Shown piece by piece: positions 45,658 through 54,853 of a stretch of DNA of 64,000 nucleotides (positions are counted from its first letter, which is position 1; each line of letters opens with the position of its first letter). The stretch spans positions 1 through 64,000 of the forward strand of contig CAZHQW010000007.1 in NCBI GenBank assembly GCA_964534745.1, written 5' to 3'. The notes below the pieces were generated by a model. It saw only the letters and a program-made list of their open reading frames with translations, ran no database searches and had not been told where the DNA came from. This stretch comes from G020354785 sp964534745 (GTDB taxonomy: Bacteria; Bacteroidota; Bacteroidia; Bacteroidales; UBA10428). The translations under genes were made by a program, and so were the position numbers.

Positions 45658-45856
45658 GGCTATTCCTTAATTATAAACTGGTTCCTAACATTCGTGAAAT
45701 TTACAATAATATTTTGTATTTGCTAAGATTCTCTTGTTAACATATCTATTCACCGGTAAGAAGTTGCCTTTCACCTAATAATAATATGCAGGCTTAACCT
45801 TATTTTTTAATTTAGACTCGGTAAATTACATATTAATATTTTCATTAAAAGAATAT

Positions 45857-46468
45857 ATGAAGTCAAAAGGCATATCTTTAAACTCAATGGCCGGCTATTA
45901 TGATTCCATGACCCCGGCCGAAAAAAGCAGGTTAAGAAATAAACAAATTGATCTGGCGGGATTGAAGGAAGGGGAGACCGTTCTGGAAGTGGGTTGCGGG
46001 ACAGGGGTAATGGCTGTGCTTTCAAAACTGAGGACCGGCAATAAAGGCAAGGTATACGGCATTGATATTGCAGAGAAGATGGTTGCAGCGGCAAGTAAGA
46101 AAGCTGGAAAATACGGACTTGATATTGATTTCAGGGTAGCTTCCATCGATGACCTGCCCTTCCCTGATAAGCATTGTGATGTAGTTATCAGCAGTATGAT
46201 GTTTCATCACCTGCCAGTGGCAATCAAGGAGTCCGGATTAAAAGAGGTCAGGCGCGTGCTGAAAGATGATGGCAGGTTTTTGCTAAGCGATTTCGGTGCT
46301 CCAAATATCTTTATAGCACCTTTAATGGGTCTATTTTTTATCTGGACCAGATCTCTAAGATATCAGTTGCTGGGGAAATTGCCGGGTTTGGTCCGGAAGG
46401 CCGGATTTACGGATATCAGGCTGGCAAGAAATGGAGTATTTATAAAACACTATTTAATAAAAAAGTAA
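45857..46468 (+). CDS. Class I SAM-dependent methyltransferase
   Basis: 203-residue cytosolic methyltransferase with motif I VLEVGCGTGVMAVLSKL (about residue 40), motif II GIDIAEKMVAAASKKA, the acidic DLPFPDKHCDVVISSMMFHHL block, and EVRRVLKDDGRFLLSDFG. It resembles the UbiE/COQ5-like group by form, but the substrate cannot be named. It lies 22 bp before the queE promoter region and may be in a separate transcript. Confidence 0.88.
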   Translation: MKSKGISLNSMAGYYDSMTPAEKSRLRNKQIDLAGLKEGETVLEVGCGTGVMAVLSKLRTGNKGKVYGIDIAEKMVAAASKKAGKYGLDIDFRVASIDDLPFPDKHCDVVISSMMFHHLPVAIKESGLKEVRRVLKDDGRFLLSDFGAPNIFIAPLMGLFFIWTRSLRYQLLGKLPGLVRKAGFTDIRLARNGVFIKHYLIKK

Positions 46469-46485
46469 AAGAAAAAGGTTATTAG

Positions 46486-46493
46486 TAATTTTG
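46486..46493 (+). promoter_or_regulatory. Bacteroidota -7 element (TAATTTTG) for queE-queD
   Basis: TAATTTTG matches TAnnTTTG, 27 bp before the ATG at 46521, and it overlaps an in-frame TTG at 46491 that would otherwise be read as the start. It gives the queE-queD pair its own promoter. No clear -33 box is seen. Confidence 0.55.
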
Positions 46494-46520
46494 CATGGTA
46501 TTAATCAGTCAGGGGCAATT

Positions 46521-47216
46521 ATGAAATACTATGTTACAGAATATTTCCGGTCAATCCAGGGAGAGGGTAATTTTGCAGGCGCCAGTTCCTTTTTTATAAG
46601 GTTTCATTTCTGTAACCTTGCATGCCGCTGGTGCGACACAAAATATACATGGCTTGAGAAGTCGGGGGACTATGTAGAATATACAAGGGATGAGTTAACC
46701 GGACTGATAAAGGATAAAAGCACGGGACATGTTGTTTTTACGGGAGGTGAGCCGTCATTGTACAGGCTGGATGAGCTTGTATGTGACTCAAGCAAGTATC
46801 ATGTCGAAAGCAGCGGCGTTATAATACCCACGGAACCATTGAATATTACTCTAAGCGATGGCACCGGCTTTAAAAGGGATTCAATGAACGAGAACATTAT
46901 TAGTCATTTCAACTGGGTTATTTCTCCCAAGCTGTCAAATACAGGACAGAAAATTGATAACCAATATCTGAAATACTGGAATTCAAAAGAATATTGTATA
47001 TTTAAGTTTGTGATAATGAATGAAAAAGACCTTAATGAGGTAGATGGGGTTACCACGGAATTTAATATATCAAAACAAAAGGTATATATTTGCCTTGAGG
47101 GCACGACTTTTGAGTCACAGCTAAGACCTGCACTGGTTGACAGGATTATCGAATATGGGTTTAATTATTCACCGAGACTGCAAGTATTATTATGGGGAGC
47201 AAAAAGGGGAAAATAA
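46521..47216 (+). CDS. queE: 7-carboxy-7-deazaguanine synthase (radical SAM)
   Basis: 231-residue radical SAM enzyme that rearranges 6-carboxytetrahydropterin to the 7-deazaguanine core. It starts MKYYVTEYFRSIQGEGNFAGAS and carries the cluster motif CNLACRWC (C-x3-C-x2-C) followed by DTKYTW. The glycine-rich VVFTGGEPSLYRL and the HVESSGVIIPTEPLNITL region follow. The start ATG at 46521 has AGGGGC just upstream. Its last 25 bp overlap queD, which makes its substrate, so the two are coupled. Confidence 0.94.
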   Translation: MKYYVTEYFRSIQGEGNFAGASSFFIRFHFCNLACRWCDTKYTWLEKSGDYVEYTRDELTGLIKDKSTGHVVFTGGEPSLYRLDELVCDSSKYHVESSGVIIPTEPLNITLSDGTGFKRDSMNENIISHFNWVISPKLSNTGQKIDNQYLKYWNSKEYCIFKFVIMNEKDLNEVDGVTTEFNISKQKVYICLEGTTFESQLRPALVDRIIEYGFNYSPRLQVLLWGAKRGK

Positions 47217-47635
47217 GATATGTGCTGAGCAAGGAATTTAAGTTCGATGCAGCACACAGGATAATAAACAATTACTCGGGAAAGTGCTCTGATTTTCACG
47301 GGCACTCATGGGCAGTAATTGTATATGTTGAAGGATACAGGCTGGATGAAAGGAATATGCTGATGGATTTTAACGAGCTGAAGGTCCTCAGGCAATGGAT
47401 CAATGATAATCTTGACCATGCTTCCATATTATGGAAGGAGGACCCAATGGTACAATATTTTAAGGAACAATCCCAGAAGCTGTTTATTACCCACTTGAAC
47501 CCGACATCAGAGCACCTGGCGCAAATAATACTTGATAAGGCTATATCATTTTTCAATAATTCAGATATAAGGGTCGAATCTGTTGAAGTCAGGGAGAGCA
47601 GCACTTCCTCTGCGAGGATCTATCCCGAAGATTAA
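47192..47635 (+). CDS. queD: 6-carboxy-5,6,7,8-tetrahydropterin synthase
   Basis: 147-residue T-fold enzyme converting dihydroneopterin triphosphate to 6-carboxytetrahydropterin, the first committed step to queuosine. The zinc ligands are His in FDAAHRI and HGH in DFHGHSWAV, with the catalytic Cys in SGKCSDF; PTSEHLAQIIL and VESVEVRESSTSSARIY complete the fold. It may start at the ATG at 47192 or the GTG at 47222, which has AAAAAGGGG upstream. Confidence 0.94.
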   Translation: MGSKKGKIRYVLSKEFKFDAAHRIINNYSGKCSDFHGHSWAVIVYVEGYRLDERNMLMDFNELKVLRQWINDNLDHASILWKEDPMVQYFKEQSQKLFITHLNPTSEHLAQIILDKAISFFNNSDIRVESVEVRESSTSSARIYPED

Positions 47636-47668
47636 ATACACATGCTCCGCTGATAACTACGATTTTTA

Positions 47669-48301
47669 CTATTGCGGGGATTGTCGGACGAAGTTCCTGC
47701 ATATATCTTTTAATACATTAAAATAGCTAACAGTTTTGCTAATATTTTTCTCATCAAGATAGGTATCCCATAATGCTCCCATTACTGCTGCCCCGTCAAA
47801 TCCCATTGACAATGCATTTTCAATATTCTGTACCGTAACACCTCCAAGGGCTATGACTTTGGTATCAAGAGTATTATTTTTAAAGAAGTCATTTAATTCT
47901 CGAGGAGCGAACATACTTCTGTAACCATGTTTGGTTATGCTGTCAAATACAGGACTAAGAAATATATAATCGAAGCCCTTCAGGGTTACTAATTCATCTA
48001 AGCTGTGTGTAGTTACGCTCTTCTGAATGTTAATGTCTTCAAATTCATAAAGAAGATGACTGTTTTCTTTGCCAAAGTGTATACCTTTTATGTTATAGTC
48101 AGAATACAGTTCAATATATTTATGTATTATAAGTTTGCTGTGATACTTTTCGGGAATTAGTTCAATATATTTTGAAATATCTTTTCTTGAATATCCGGGC
48201 TTACGTACATGAAGGTATTCGAGTCCGCATTCAAAAAGGGCAGTTAGCAGTCTGTGCTCATTAGTAAAGTTTTGCGGATTGGAAATTATAACGATTTCCA
48301 T
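47669..48301 (-). CDS. ThiE/TenI-like thiamine-phosphate synthase
   Basis: 210-residue TIM-barrel protein of the ThiE/TenI family: LEYLHVRKPGYSRKDISKYIE near residue 30, LIIHKYIELYSDYNIKGIHFG, SVTTHSLDEL, FDYIFLSPVFDSITKHGY near 112, and the phosphate-binding VIALGGVTVQNIENALSMGFDGAAVMGALWD. ThiE joins the pyrimidine and thiazole halves of thiamine, while TenI is a thiazole tautomerase. The divergent substrate residues leave this open. It starts 5 bp after thiC and shares its TPP-controlled transcript. Confidence 0.82.
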   Translation of the reverse strand: MEIVIISNPQNFTNEHRLLTALFECGLEYLHVRKPGYSRKDISKYIELIPEKYHSKLIIHKYIELYSDYNIKGIHFGKENSHLLYEFEDINIQKSVTTHSLDELVTLKGFDYIFLSPVFDSITKHGYRSMFAPRELNDFFKNNTLDTKVIALGGVTVQNIENALSMGFDGAAVMGALWDTYLDEKNISKTVSYFNVLKDICRNFVRQSPQ

Positions 48302-48306
48302 GACTG

Positions 48307-50070
48307 CTAGGATTTGATATAAATTTCTCCTCCGGCCTGTTTGAATTCCTTTGATTTCTTTGCCAGTTTTTCAGAGTACTCTTTGACGTCATGTGTTGTT
48401 TTCATAGCGCAGAAGTGTTCTCCGCACATTGAGCAAAAGTGTGACAGCTTGCCTCCTTCATCAGGGAGTGTTTCATCATGAAACTTAAGTGCTTTTTCCG
48501 GATCGAGAGAGAGGTGAAACTGGTCTTTCCACCTGAACTCGAACCTTGCCTTGCTCATCGCATTATCTCTTATTTGTGCTCCCGGGTGACCCTTGGCAAG
48601 GTCTGCGGCATGAGCTGCAAGCTTATATGTTATAACTGCCGTTTTAACGTCATCTTTGTTTGGCAGTCCCAGATGTTCTTTTGGAGTAACATAACATAAC
48701 ATTGCTGCACCCTTCCAGGCTATCATAGCTCCGCCAATTGCAGAAGTAATATGATCATAGCCGGGGGCTATATCCGTTGTTAAAGGTCCCAGTGTATAGA
48801 AAGGTGCTTCCATGCATGCAGCCAGCTGCAGGTCTACATTCTCTTTGATTTTATCCATCGGCACATGCCCTGGTCCCTCGATCATAACCTGTACATTTTT
48901 ATCCCATGCTGTCTTTGTCAGTTCTCCAAGTATTTTAAGCTCTGCAAACTGGGCCCTGTCGTTCGCATCGGCCACAGATCCGGGCCTCAGTCCGTCCCCC
49001 AGTGATACCCCCACATCATATGCTGCCAGTATATCGCATATCTCATTAAAATACGTATACAGGAAATTCTCTTTATGATGCATAAGGCACCATTTCGCCA
49101 TGATAGACCCTCCTCTGGAAACTATGCCTGTTGTTCTCCTTATAGTGAGCGGAATATGCCTCCATAGCAGTCCGGCATGTATCGTAAAAAAATCAACGCC
49201 CTGTTCGGCCTGCTCGATAAGGGTATCCTTGAAAACCGGCCATGACAGATCTTCAATGCGGCCATTGACTTTTTCAAGTGCCTGGTAAAGTGGAACAGTA
49301 CCAACGGGAACAGGTGAATTTCTCAGTATCCATTCACGTGTTTCGTGTATGTTTTTCCCTGTTGACAGGTCCATTATCGTATCGGCACCCCACCTGAATG
49401 CCCATACTGCTTTTTCTACCTCTTCGGGAATGCTTGATGTTGTCGGTGAGTTGCCAATGTTTGCGTTTATCTTAACAAGAAACTTGCGGCCAATGATCAT
49501 TGGTTCGCTTTCGGGATGGTTTATATTGGCAGGAATTATTGCACGTCCGGAGGCAACCTCCTGCATTACAAATTCAGGAGTTATATACCCGTCGGACAGC
49601 TGGCTTTCCCTTATTGCAACATATTCCATTTCCGGCGTGATTATGCCCTGCCTTGCATAATAGAGCTGGGTGACCTGTTTTCCAGGTGCCGCGCTTAGTG
49701 GTTTTTTCAGGGCATATTTAAACCGCAGATTACCGATATTCTCATTTTTTAATCTTTCCCTGGCATACCGGGAGGTTAAAGTATCCTGCTCTATTGTATC
49801 TTCCCTTGCTATAATCCATTTCTTCCGCAATCCTGGAAGGCCCTTGTTAACATCTGTGTCCACCAGAGGATCCGAAAAGGGACCTGAAGTATCATAAACC
49901 AGCACGGGACTATTATTTTCAGCACTTCCGTCCCTGCTTACTGTCGGGGACAAGTCAATTTGTCTCATGGCAACCTTTATATCATGAATCCTCCCCTGTA
50001 CGCAGACTTTTTTCGAACCAGGGATCGGTCCTCTTGTAATCAGGGTATTTATTTTCAGCTTGTTTTTCAT
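48307..50070 (-). CDS. thiC: Phosphomethylpyrimidine synthase
   Basis: 587-residue radical SAM enzyme making the HMP-P pyrimidine of thiamine from aminoimidazole ribotide. It shows the ThiC core MIEGPGHVPMDKIKENVDLQ, FYTLGPLTTDIAPGYDHITSAIGGAMIAW, CYVTPKEHLGLPN, and the C-terminal 4Fe-4S cysteines in FCSMCGEHFCAM. The ATG at 50068-50070 has AAGG just upstream; an in-frame start 63 bp earlier adds nothing conserved. A TPP riboswitch and its promoter sit upstream. Confidence 0.97.
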   Translation of the reverse strand: MKNKLKINTLITRGPIPGSKKVCVQGRIHDIKVAMRQIDLSPTVSRDGSAENNSPVLVYDTSGPFSDPLVDTDVNKGLPGLRKKWIIAREDTIEQDTLTSRYARERLKNENIGNLRFKYALKKPLSAAPGKQVTQLYYARQGIITPEMEYVAIRESQLSDGYITPEFVMQEVASGRAIIPANINHPESEPMIIGRKFLVKINANIGNSPTTSSIPEEVEKAVWAFRWGADTIMDLSTGKNIHETREWILRNSPVPVGTVPLYQALEKVNGRIEDLSWPVFKDTLIEQAEQGVDFFTIHAGLLWRHIPLTIRRTTGIVSRGGSIMAKWCLMHHKENFLYTYFNEICDILAAYDVGVSLGDGLRPGSVADANDRAQFAELKILGELTKTAWDKNVQVMIEGPGHVPMDKIKENVDLQLAACMEAPFYTLGPLTTDIAPGYDHITSAIGGAMIAWKGAAMLCYVTPKEHLGLPNKDDVKTAVITYKLAAHAADLAKGHPGAQIRDNAMSKARFEFRWKDQFHLSLDPEKALKFHDETLPDEGGKLSHFCSMCGEHFCAMKTTHDVKEYSEKLAKKSKEFKQAGGEIYIKS

Positions 50071-50228
50071 TTGCCTTAATTTATTGTTTATTATGCATAC
50101 CGGATGATAAACATTGCCCGGTGTCCGGAGCAATAGAATAGCCTTTGCTGCAACAAATGTTACCTGCCGTTGTATTGTGGTTATTTAAATTAACCATCAT
50201 GGTCCTGAATTCTGGGAGGGATGTCTTT

Positions 50229-50310
50229 AGTACTTCCTTCGCCGGCATTATCCGGATCAGGTACAAAGGGTATGATCTCAGCCCGTTATATTATGGCACC
50301 CCTGAGAATT
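50229..50310 (-). ncRNA. TPP riboswitch (THI element)
   Basis: On the minus strand the leader shows CAGGGGTGCC, then GGCTGAGATCATACCC, then ACCTGATCCGGATAATGCC followed by GGCGAAGGAAG. These are the conserved P1-P5 parts of the thiamine pyrophosphate aptamer. It lies about 160 nt before thiC and should turn off thiC and the thiE-like gene when TPP is high. I do not see a clear intrinsic terminator in the spacer, so control may be at translation. Confidence 0.95.
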
Positions 50311-50317
50311 AACTGTA

Positions 50318-50325
50318 CAAATTTA
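50318..50325 (-). promoter_or_regulatory. Bacteroidota -7 element (TAAATTTG) for the thiC leader
   Basis: TAAATTTG on the minus strand ends 8 bp before the riboswitch aptamer begins, so transcription would start at the aptamer itself. The position is what a riboswitch promoter should have. The -33 element is not obvious. Confidence 0.6.
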
Positions 50326-50364
50326 CTACAGATTTTTCTTTTTACGTGAAAAATTGAGTATTTA

Positions 50365-50721
50365 TTATTCCACTTTCAAGACTTCCTTAAATGCCTTTTT
50401 AAAGGTATCCTTGGGCAGGGCACCCATGGCCATCTGTGGCTGACCTTCAACAGGCACAAACAATAATGAAGGAATGCTTTGTATTCCAAATATGCTGGCA
50501 AGTTCCCGTTCCTTTTCGGTATCTACTTTGTAGATATCGATTTTATCAGTGTATTCATCAGCCAGTTCCTCCAGGATTGGGGTTACTATATTACATGGCG
50601 CGCACCAATCAGCATAGAAATCTATAAGACAGGGCTTATCTCCTTCATACTTCCATTCCTTGTTTTTATCATAATTAAAAACTTTTTGCTTAAATGTCTC
50701 ATTTGTTAAGTGTTCAATCAT
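50365..50721 (-). CDS. trxA: Thioredoxin
   Basis: 118-residue thioredoxin-fold protein with FYADWCAPCNIVTPILEELADEY near residue 35. The active site is Cys-Ala-Pro-Cys rather than the common Cys-Gly-Pro-Cys. It also has KVDTEKERELASIFGIQSIPSLLFV with the cis-Pro. No signal peptide is present, so it works in the cytosol as a disulfide reductant. It stands upstream of the thiC leader with its own spacer and diverges from cca. Confidence 0.93.
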   Translation of the reverse strand: MIEHLTNETFKQKVFNYDKNKEWKYEGDKPCLIDFYADWCAPCNIVTPILEELADEYTDKIDIYKVDTEKERELASIFGIQSIPSLLFVPVEGQPQMAMGALPKDTFKKAFKEVLKVE

Positions 50722-50828
50722 TTTTTTATCTGGTTAGTTAAAATATTGGTTAAATGAATAATTTAAGTTTCAAACACCATGCCATTCCAATATACAAAGG
50801 TAATTTATAATAAAAACACAAATAATTG

Positions 50829-50836
50829 TAATTTTG
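50829..50836 (+). promoter_or_regulatory. Bacteroidota -7 element (TAATTTTG) before cca
   Basis: TAATTTTG matches TAnnTTTG, 18 bp before the ATG at 50855. It contains the TTG at 50834 that starts the longest frame, so that frame start is not the true one. No -33 box is clear. Confidence 0.5.
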
Positions 50837-50854
50837 TCAGATAAATTACACGAA

Positions 50855-52279
50855 ATGGCATCTCTTAATATGCATAAGTGTTTGCAAAATCCTGTTTTTA
50901 ATATTATATCCGAGATAATAACAAAAAAAGGACAGGAATGTTTTGTTATTGGGGGATTTGTCCGCGATTGTATGCTCAGGAGGGAATCGAAAGATATAGA
51001 TATTGTTGTGCAGGGCAGTGGTATAGACTTGGCAAGGGAGGTAGCCGCTACAATTGATAAAGGTATTAAGGTAAGTGTATTTAAAAATTTCGGCACAGCA
51101 ATGCTCAGGTATAAAAACTTTGAAATCGAGTTTGTCGGGGCACGTAAGGAATCATACAGAAGAAATTCACACAAGCCTGTTGTGGAGGACGGTACACTGG
51201 AAGATGACCAGAAAAGGCGTGATTTTACAATTAACGCAATGGCATTATCATTAAACAAAGATACCTATGGCATGCTGGTTGATCCCTTTGGCGGATTATC
51301 TGATTTGAACAATAAGATAATCCGTACTCCCCTTGACCCTGACAAAACCTATTCGGATGATCCGCTGAGAATACTAAGGGCTATAAGGCTTGCATCACAG
51401 CTAGGCTTTAATATTGAAAAGAGTTCCATTGAGGCTATATATAGAAACAGGATGAGGATAAACATCGTATCACAGGAACGAATAACTGATGAGCTGAATA
51501 AAATAATTCTTTCTCCCAGTCCCTATATGGCATTTATTTTACTTGAAGAAACGGGCATACTGGAGCTTATCCTGCCTGAGCTATCTGCGATGAAAGGTGT
51601 GGAAATCAGGGATGGAAAGGCATATAAGGATGTTTTTCTGCATTCAATAAAGGTTCTTGATAATATTTCGCGGAAGACTGATAACTTATGGCTGCGATGG
51701 GCAGCGCTGTTACATGATATAGGTAAACCTTCAACAAGAAGATATGATCAGGAACAGGGATGGACCTTTCACGGTCACGAGACTATAGGGGAGAGGATGA
51801 TAGCAGATATATTCCGGAGGTTAAGGTTACCCTCGGGATGGCAGATGAAGTATGTACAGAAAATAGTGAACCTTCATCACCGGCCCATTGTACTGGCCCT
51901 TGAAGAGGTAACTGACTCGGCAGTAAGACGGCTCCTTTATGATGCAGGGGACGATATTGATGATCTTATGACATTATGTGAAGCAGATATTACATCAAAA
52001 ATAGGTGAGAAGGTTCAAAGATATCTGAAGAATTTCAGGCTTGTGCGTAAAAAACTGAAGGATATTGAAGAGAAAGATGCTATAAGGAATTTCCAGCCGC
52101 CTATCTCGGGTGAGACAATAATGGAAGTCTTTAATATTAAGCCCTGCCGTGAGGTAGGAGTCATTAAAAATGCTATCAAGGAGGCTATACTGGAAGGAGA
52201 GATAAGGAATAACTATGATGAAGCATATGCATTTATGATTTATAAGGCAAAGGAAATCGGACTAAAACCTGCAAAGTAA
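50855..52279 (+). CDS. cca: tRNA nucleotidyltransferase, CCA-adding type with HD domain
   Basis: 474-residue protein of the class II poly(A) polymerase/CCA-adding family. The active site FVIGGFVRDCMLRRESKDIDIVV carries the two catalytic carboxylates. The RNA-binding part has RRDFTINAMALSLN, DPLRILRAIRLASQLGF and RITDELNKI. The HD phosphohydrolase domain has RWAALLHDIGKPSTRR and HGHETIGERM. It matures or repairs the tRNA 3' CCA end. The start is the ATG at 50855, since an earlier TTG lies in a promoter element. Confidence 0.9.
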   Translation: MASLNMHKCLQNPVFNIISEIITKKGQECFVIGGFVRDCMLRRESKDIDIVVQGSGIDLAREVAATIDKGIKVSVFKNFGTAMLRYKNFEIEFVGARKESYRRNSHKPVVEDGTLEDDQKRRDFTINAMALSLNKDTYGMLVDPFGGLSDLNNKIIRTPLDPDKTYSDDPLRILRAIRLASQLGFNIEKSSIEAIYRNRMRINIVSQERITDELNKIILSPSPYMAFILLEETGILELILPELSAMKGVEIRDGKAYKDVFLHSIKVLDNISRKTDNLWLRWAALLHDIGKPSTRRYDQEQGWTFHGHETIGERMIADIFRRLRLPSGWQMKYVQKIVNLHHRPIVLALEEVTDSAVRRLLYDAGDDIDDLMTLCEADITSKIGEKVQRYLKNFRLVRKKLKDIEEKDAIRNFQPPISGETIMEVFNIKPCREVGVIKNAIKEAILEGEIRNNYDEAYAFMIYKAKEIGLKPAK

Positions 52280-52289
52280 GTGTTATAGG

Positions 52290-53363
52290 TCAGTGCAGGT
52301 CGAGGTACACTGGCAGGTGATCACTGAACCCCCCTTCATATATGTAACCCCTGTATGTTCTGAAAGGTCTGTACCCTGAATACTTATCATCCTTTTTCAT
52401 CAGGAAGGGGGCATCGAATATATGAATATCATCTTTTGACGTACTTATATTTTTTGAATTGAGCAGTGTTCCGGAGACAATAAACTGGTCAAATATATCC
52501 CACTCTGATCTGTACTTGTAAGACCCCAGTTTTACATTACCTGATAAAGTATAGGAAAGGTTGTACAACTTGTTGTCAGCTATCGTGTCGGAAGAGAAGT
52601 CAGTCCGGTTAACAGCGGAAAGATATTCAGCAAGGCTTTTGTTTTCAGGCTCATCATTAAAATCACCTGTAATAATTATTTTTGAACGTTCATTTATATT
52701 GAAAACTGAATCGACTCCATTTTTTAACAGGCGGGACGCATATATTCTGTAAGGTTCTGTTTCAAGCTGGCCCCCATATCTTGATGGCCAGTGGTTAATA
52801 AATATGTGGAGTGTATCCTTGTTAAGAACCCTGCCTTTAAAGTACAGTATATCCCTGGTCTTCTTCAGAGAATCCCCCGGAAAGCAGATGTTAAAAAAGC
52901 TCTTGTCCAGAAGAACAAGTTTATCCTTCCGGTACAATAAGGCTACGTCAATGCCCCTGCTGTCCGGGGAATCTCTATGCACAATCCCGTAGTCATATTT
53001 TGAAAGAGGAGTTTCATAGATGAGCTTATTTAGTACAGAGGTGTTTTCTATCTCGCATAATCCTATAATCTCAGGAGGTTCCCATCCGCCCACAGCAATT
53101 ATAACCTTACATAATTTGTTTAACTTATCAGTGAACCTCTTGTTATTCCAGTGTCTGGACCCTTCGGGTGTAAACTCATCGTCCTGTGTAAGGCTGTCAT
53201 TATATATATCAAAGAAGTTTTCCGTATTATAAAACATTATTCTTAAATCTCCCCTCTTAGCATGGTTATGATAAGCCCTGCCGGGTGGAGTGCTATTGTT
53301 GCAGCCAATAAAAAGGAAAGATATTAATAAGACAGTGACCATCGTATTTTTAATAGCTGCCAT
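52290..53363 (-). CDS. Endonuclease/exonuclease/phosphatase-family lipoprotein
   Basis: 357-residue protein with lipobox FLFIGCNN (Cys about 21). An EEP domain follows: IMFYNTENFFDIYND, EIIGLCEIENTSVL (metal Glu), HIFINHWPSRYGG, KIIITGDFNDEPEN and the closing FSDHLPVYLDL (His). Such lipoproteins are widespread in Bacteroidota; they may be extracellular nucleases or phosphodiesterases acting at the cell surface. The substrate is unknown. It converges with cca 10 bp away. Confidence 0.88.
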   Translation of the reverse strand: MAAIKNTMVTVLLISFLFIGCNNSTPPGRAYHNHAKRGDLRIMFYNTENFFDIYNDSLTQDDEFTPEGSRHWNNKRFTDKLNKLCKVIIAVGGWEPPEIIGLCEIENTSVLNKLIYETPLSKYDYGIVHRDSPDSRGIDVALLYRKDKLVLLDKSFFNICFPGDSLKKTRDILYFKGRVLNKDTLHIFINHWPSRYGGQLETEPYRIYASRLLKNGVDSVFNINERSKIIITGDFNDEPENKSLAEYLSAVNRTDFSSDTIADNKLYNLSYTLSGNVKLGSYKYRSEWDIFDQFIVSGTLLNSKNISTSKDDIHIFDAPFLMKKDDKYSGYRPFRTYRGYIYEGGFSDHLPVYLDLH

Positions 53364-53389
53364 TAAATACAGGATTTAAATCGATAAAG

Positions 53390-54853
53390 CTATTCAATTC
53401 TTTCAAACGCTCCGATATCGGGGGCCATATCGTTGTTTCTCGAAACCCCGTCATAATCAAATTCCAGGTAAGGGTAGAGGTCAATAAACTGTCCGTTTCC
53501 GGCATCTTTTGCCGGCGACAGAGTATCGAGGCGGAAGTTATAATTTGTGCGCGAATATTCGTTGATGAATTCGGGATCTAAATTAAAAATATTGCCAACG
53601 AAATGTTCAGGATTGTCAGCATCAACCGAATCGGTATTTTCCTTAATCAGGCAATGATCAAACTTATAATTGAACAGGTTTTTATTGTTATCCCTGAATA
53701 CCAATTCATTGTTTCTGTTTCCGTATATGATGCAATTGATAAAATTAGCTGCTTGAAGGTCACCCATTCTTTTAACATATACTATATTCCTTCCTGTTGA
53801 GTCTATTTCAGGATTGTCTATTTCATTTGTTATTGCTACGGACTGTTCTGCGGACCTGGTCTCGAACCTTAAACCACGGTTATTTATTGTACAGTGGTAG
53901 AAATTGTAATTGCCTCCCTTAAGCAGGGCTATGGTATAATCCTTACTATCTGCTATAATACAGTTATAAGCCGTGATGTTGGCCTGGAAAGCATAAATAC
54001 CTATAAAAGACACATTCTGAATAATCGTATTTTTCAGTTCCAGGGAAGGCATCTTATCATCAGTGGGGTAGCCAATCTGAATTCCTGCAATGGAGTTCTT
54101 AATAATTGCATAGTTTATCTCATTATCAACGCTAACAGGATCAATATAAATTGTTCCCCACTGTCCTGCTATAGAATCATAGAAATGATCATCAATACGG
54201 TCGCCCTGGAAAATAACAGGATTATCTTTTGTGCCGTTAACCAAAAGGCGGCCCCATACTATAATGCTTGAACGGTCATGCATATAAACCTTCGTCCCTT
54301 CTTCAATAGTCAGGACATGTCCCGTATCTACAGCCATTGAATTATAAACAAGGTAAGGTTTGTCTGCTATCCAGTTCTGGGATTCAATTATTTCTCCGTT
54401 TATCAGATGTACATCCTGTCCGAAAGCTATTAGTTTAATATCCTGGTAATTTCCGTTTGTGATAAATACAATTGAATCCTTCACTATCATGGGGTTATTA
54501 ACTCCGAACGGGTCGATTGTTATTTCAACAAATACATACAGACTGTCTTTTGCAGGTATTTCAATATTACTGACATTGTGTGACCTGTCGCCGTCAATAT
54601 TTAATCTGAAATAAGAATTCTGTCCCCCTGCAAGATAAATACTTGAAATTTTTATTGACTCGCTGTGTGGATTATATACCCGCAGGTTCTTTGTTGTTGA
54701 CCCTATGGACGTGAATATTGTGTCAAATGTTACTGTATCAATTGAGAATGAGAGTTTTGCAGATTCAGATGTGATGAAATTATCCTTTCTGCAAGAAAAA
54801 GCAATAAATAGAAATAGTATCAGGACAAGTATTATTTTAAATATTTTCATCAA
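53390..54853 (-). CDS. Lipoprotein with right-handed beta-helix
   Basis: 487-residue lipoprotein with a signal ending FIAFSCRKD (Cys about 21). Residues about 30-150 form an Ig-like beta region (TFDTIFTSIGSTTKNLRVYNP). Then a beta-helix of short parallel repeats runs to about residue 430 (VYNSMAVDTGHVLTIEEGTKV, NEINYAIIKNSIAGIQIG, TIIQNVSFIGIYAFQANI). It closes with DYDGVSRNNDMAPDIGAFE, a motif common at the end of such proteins. It is probably a surface glycan- or adhesion-type protein. It starts 26 bp before the EEP lipoprotein on the same strand. Confidence 0.82.
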   Translation of the reverse strand: MMKIFKIILVLILFLFIAFSCRKDNFITSESAKLSFSIDTVTFDTIFTSIGSTTKNLRVYNPHSESIKISSIYLAGGQNSYFRLNIDGDRSHNVSNIEIPAKDSLYVFVEITIDPFGVNNPMIVKDSIVFITNGNYQDIKLIAFGQDVHLINGEIIESQNWIADKPYLVYNSMAVDTGHVLTIEEGTKVYMHDRSSIIVWGRLLVNGTKDNPVIFQGDRIDDHFYDSIAGQWGTIYIDPVSVDNEINYAIIKNSIAGIQIGYPTDDKMPSLELKNTIIQNVSFIGIYAFQANITAYNCIIADSKDYTIALLKGGNYNFYHCTINNRGLRFETRSAEQSVAITNEIDNPEIDSTGRNIVYVKRMGDLQAANFINCIIYGNRNNELVFRDNNKNLFNYKFDHCLIKENTDSVDADNPEHFVGNIFNLDPEFINEYSRTNYNFRLDTLSPAKDAGNGQFIDLYPYLEFDYDGVSRNNDMAPDIGAFERIE

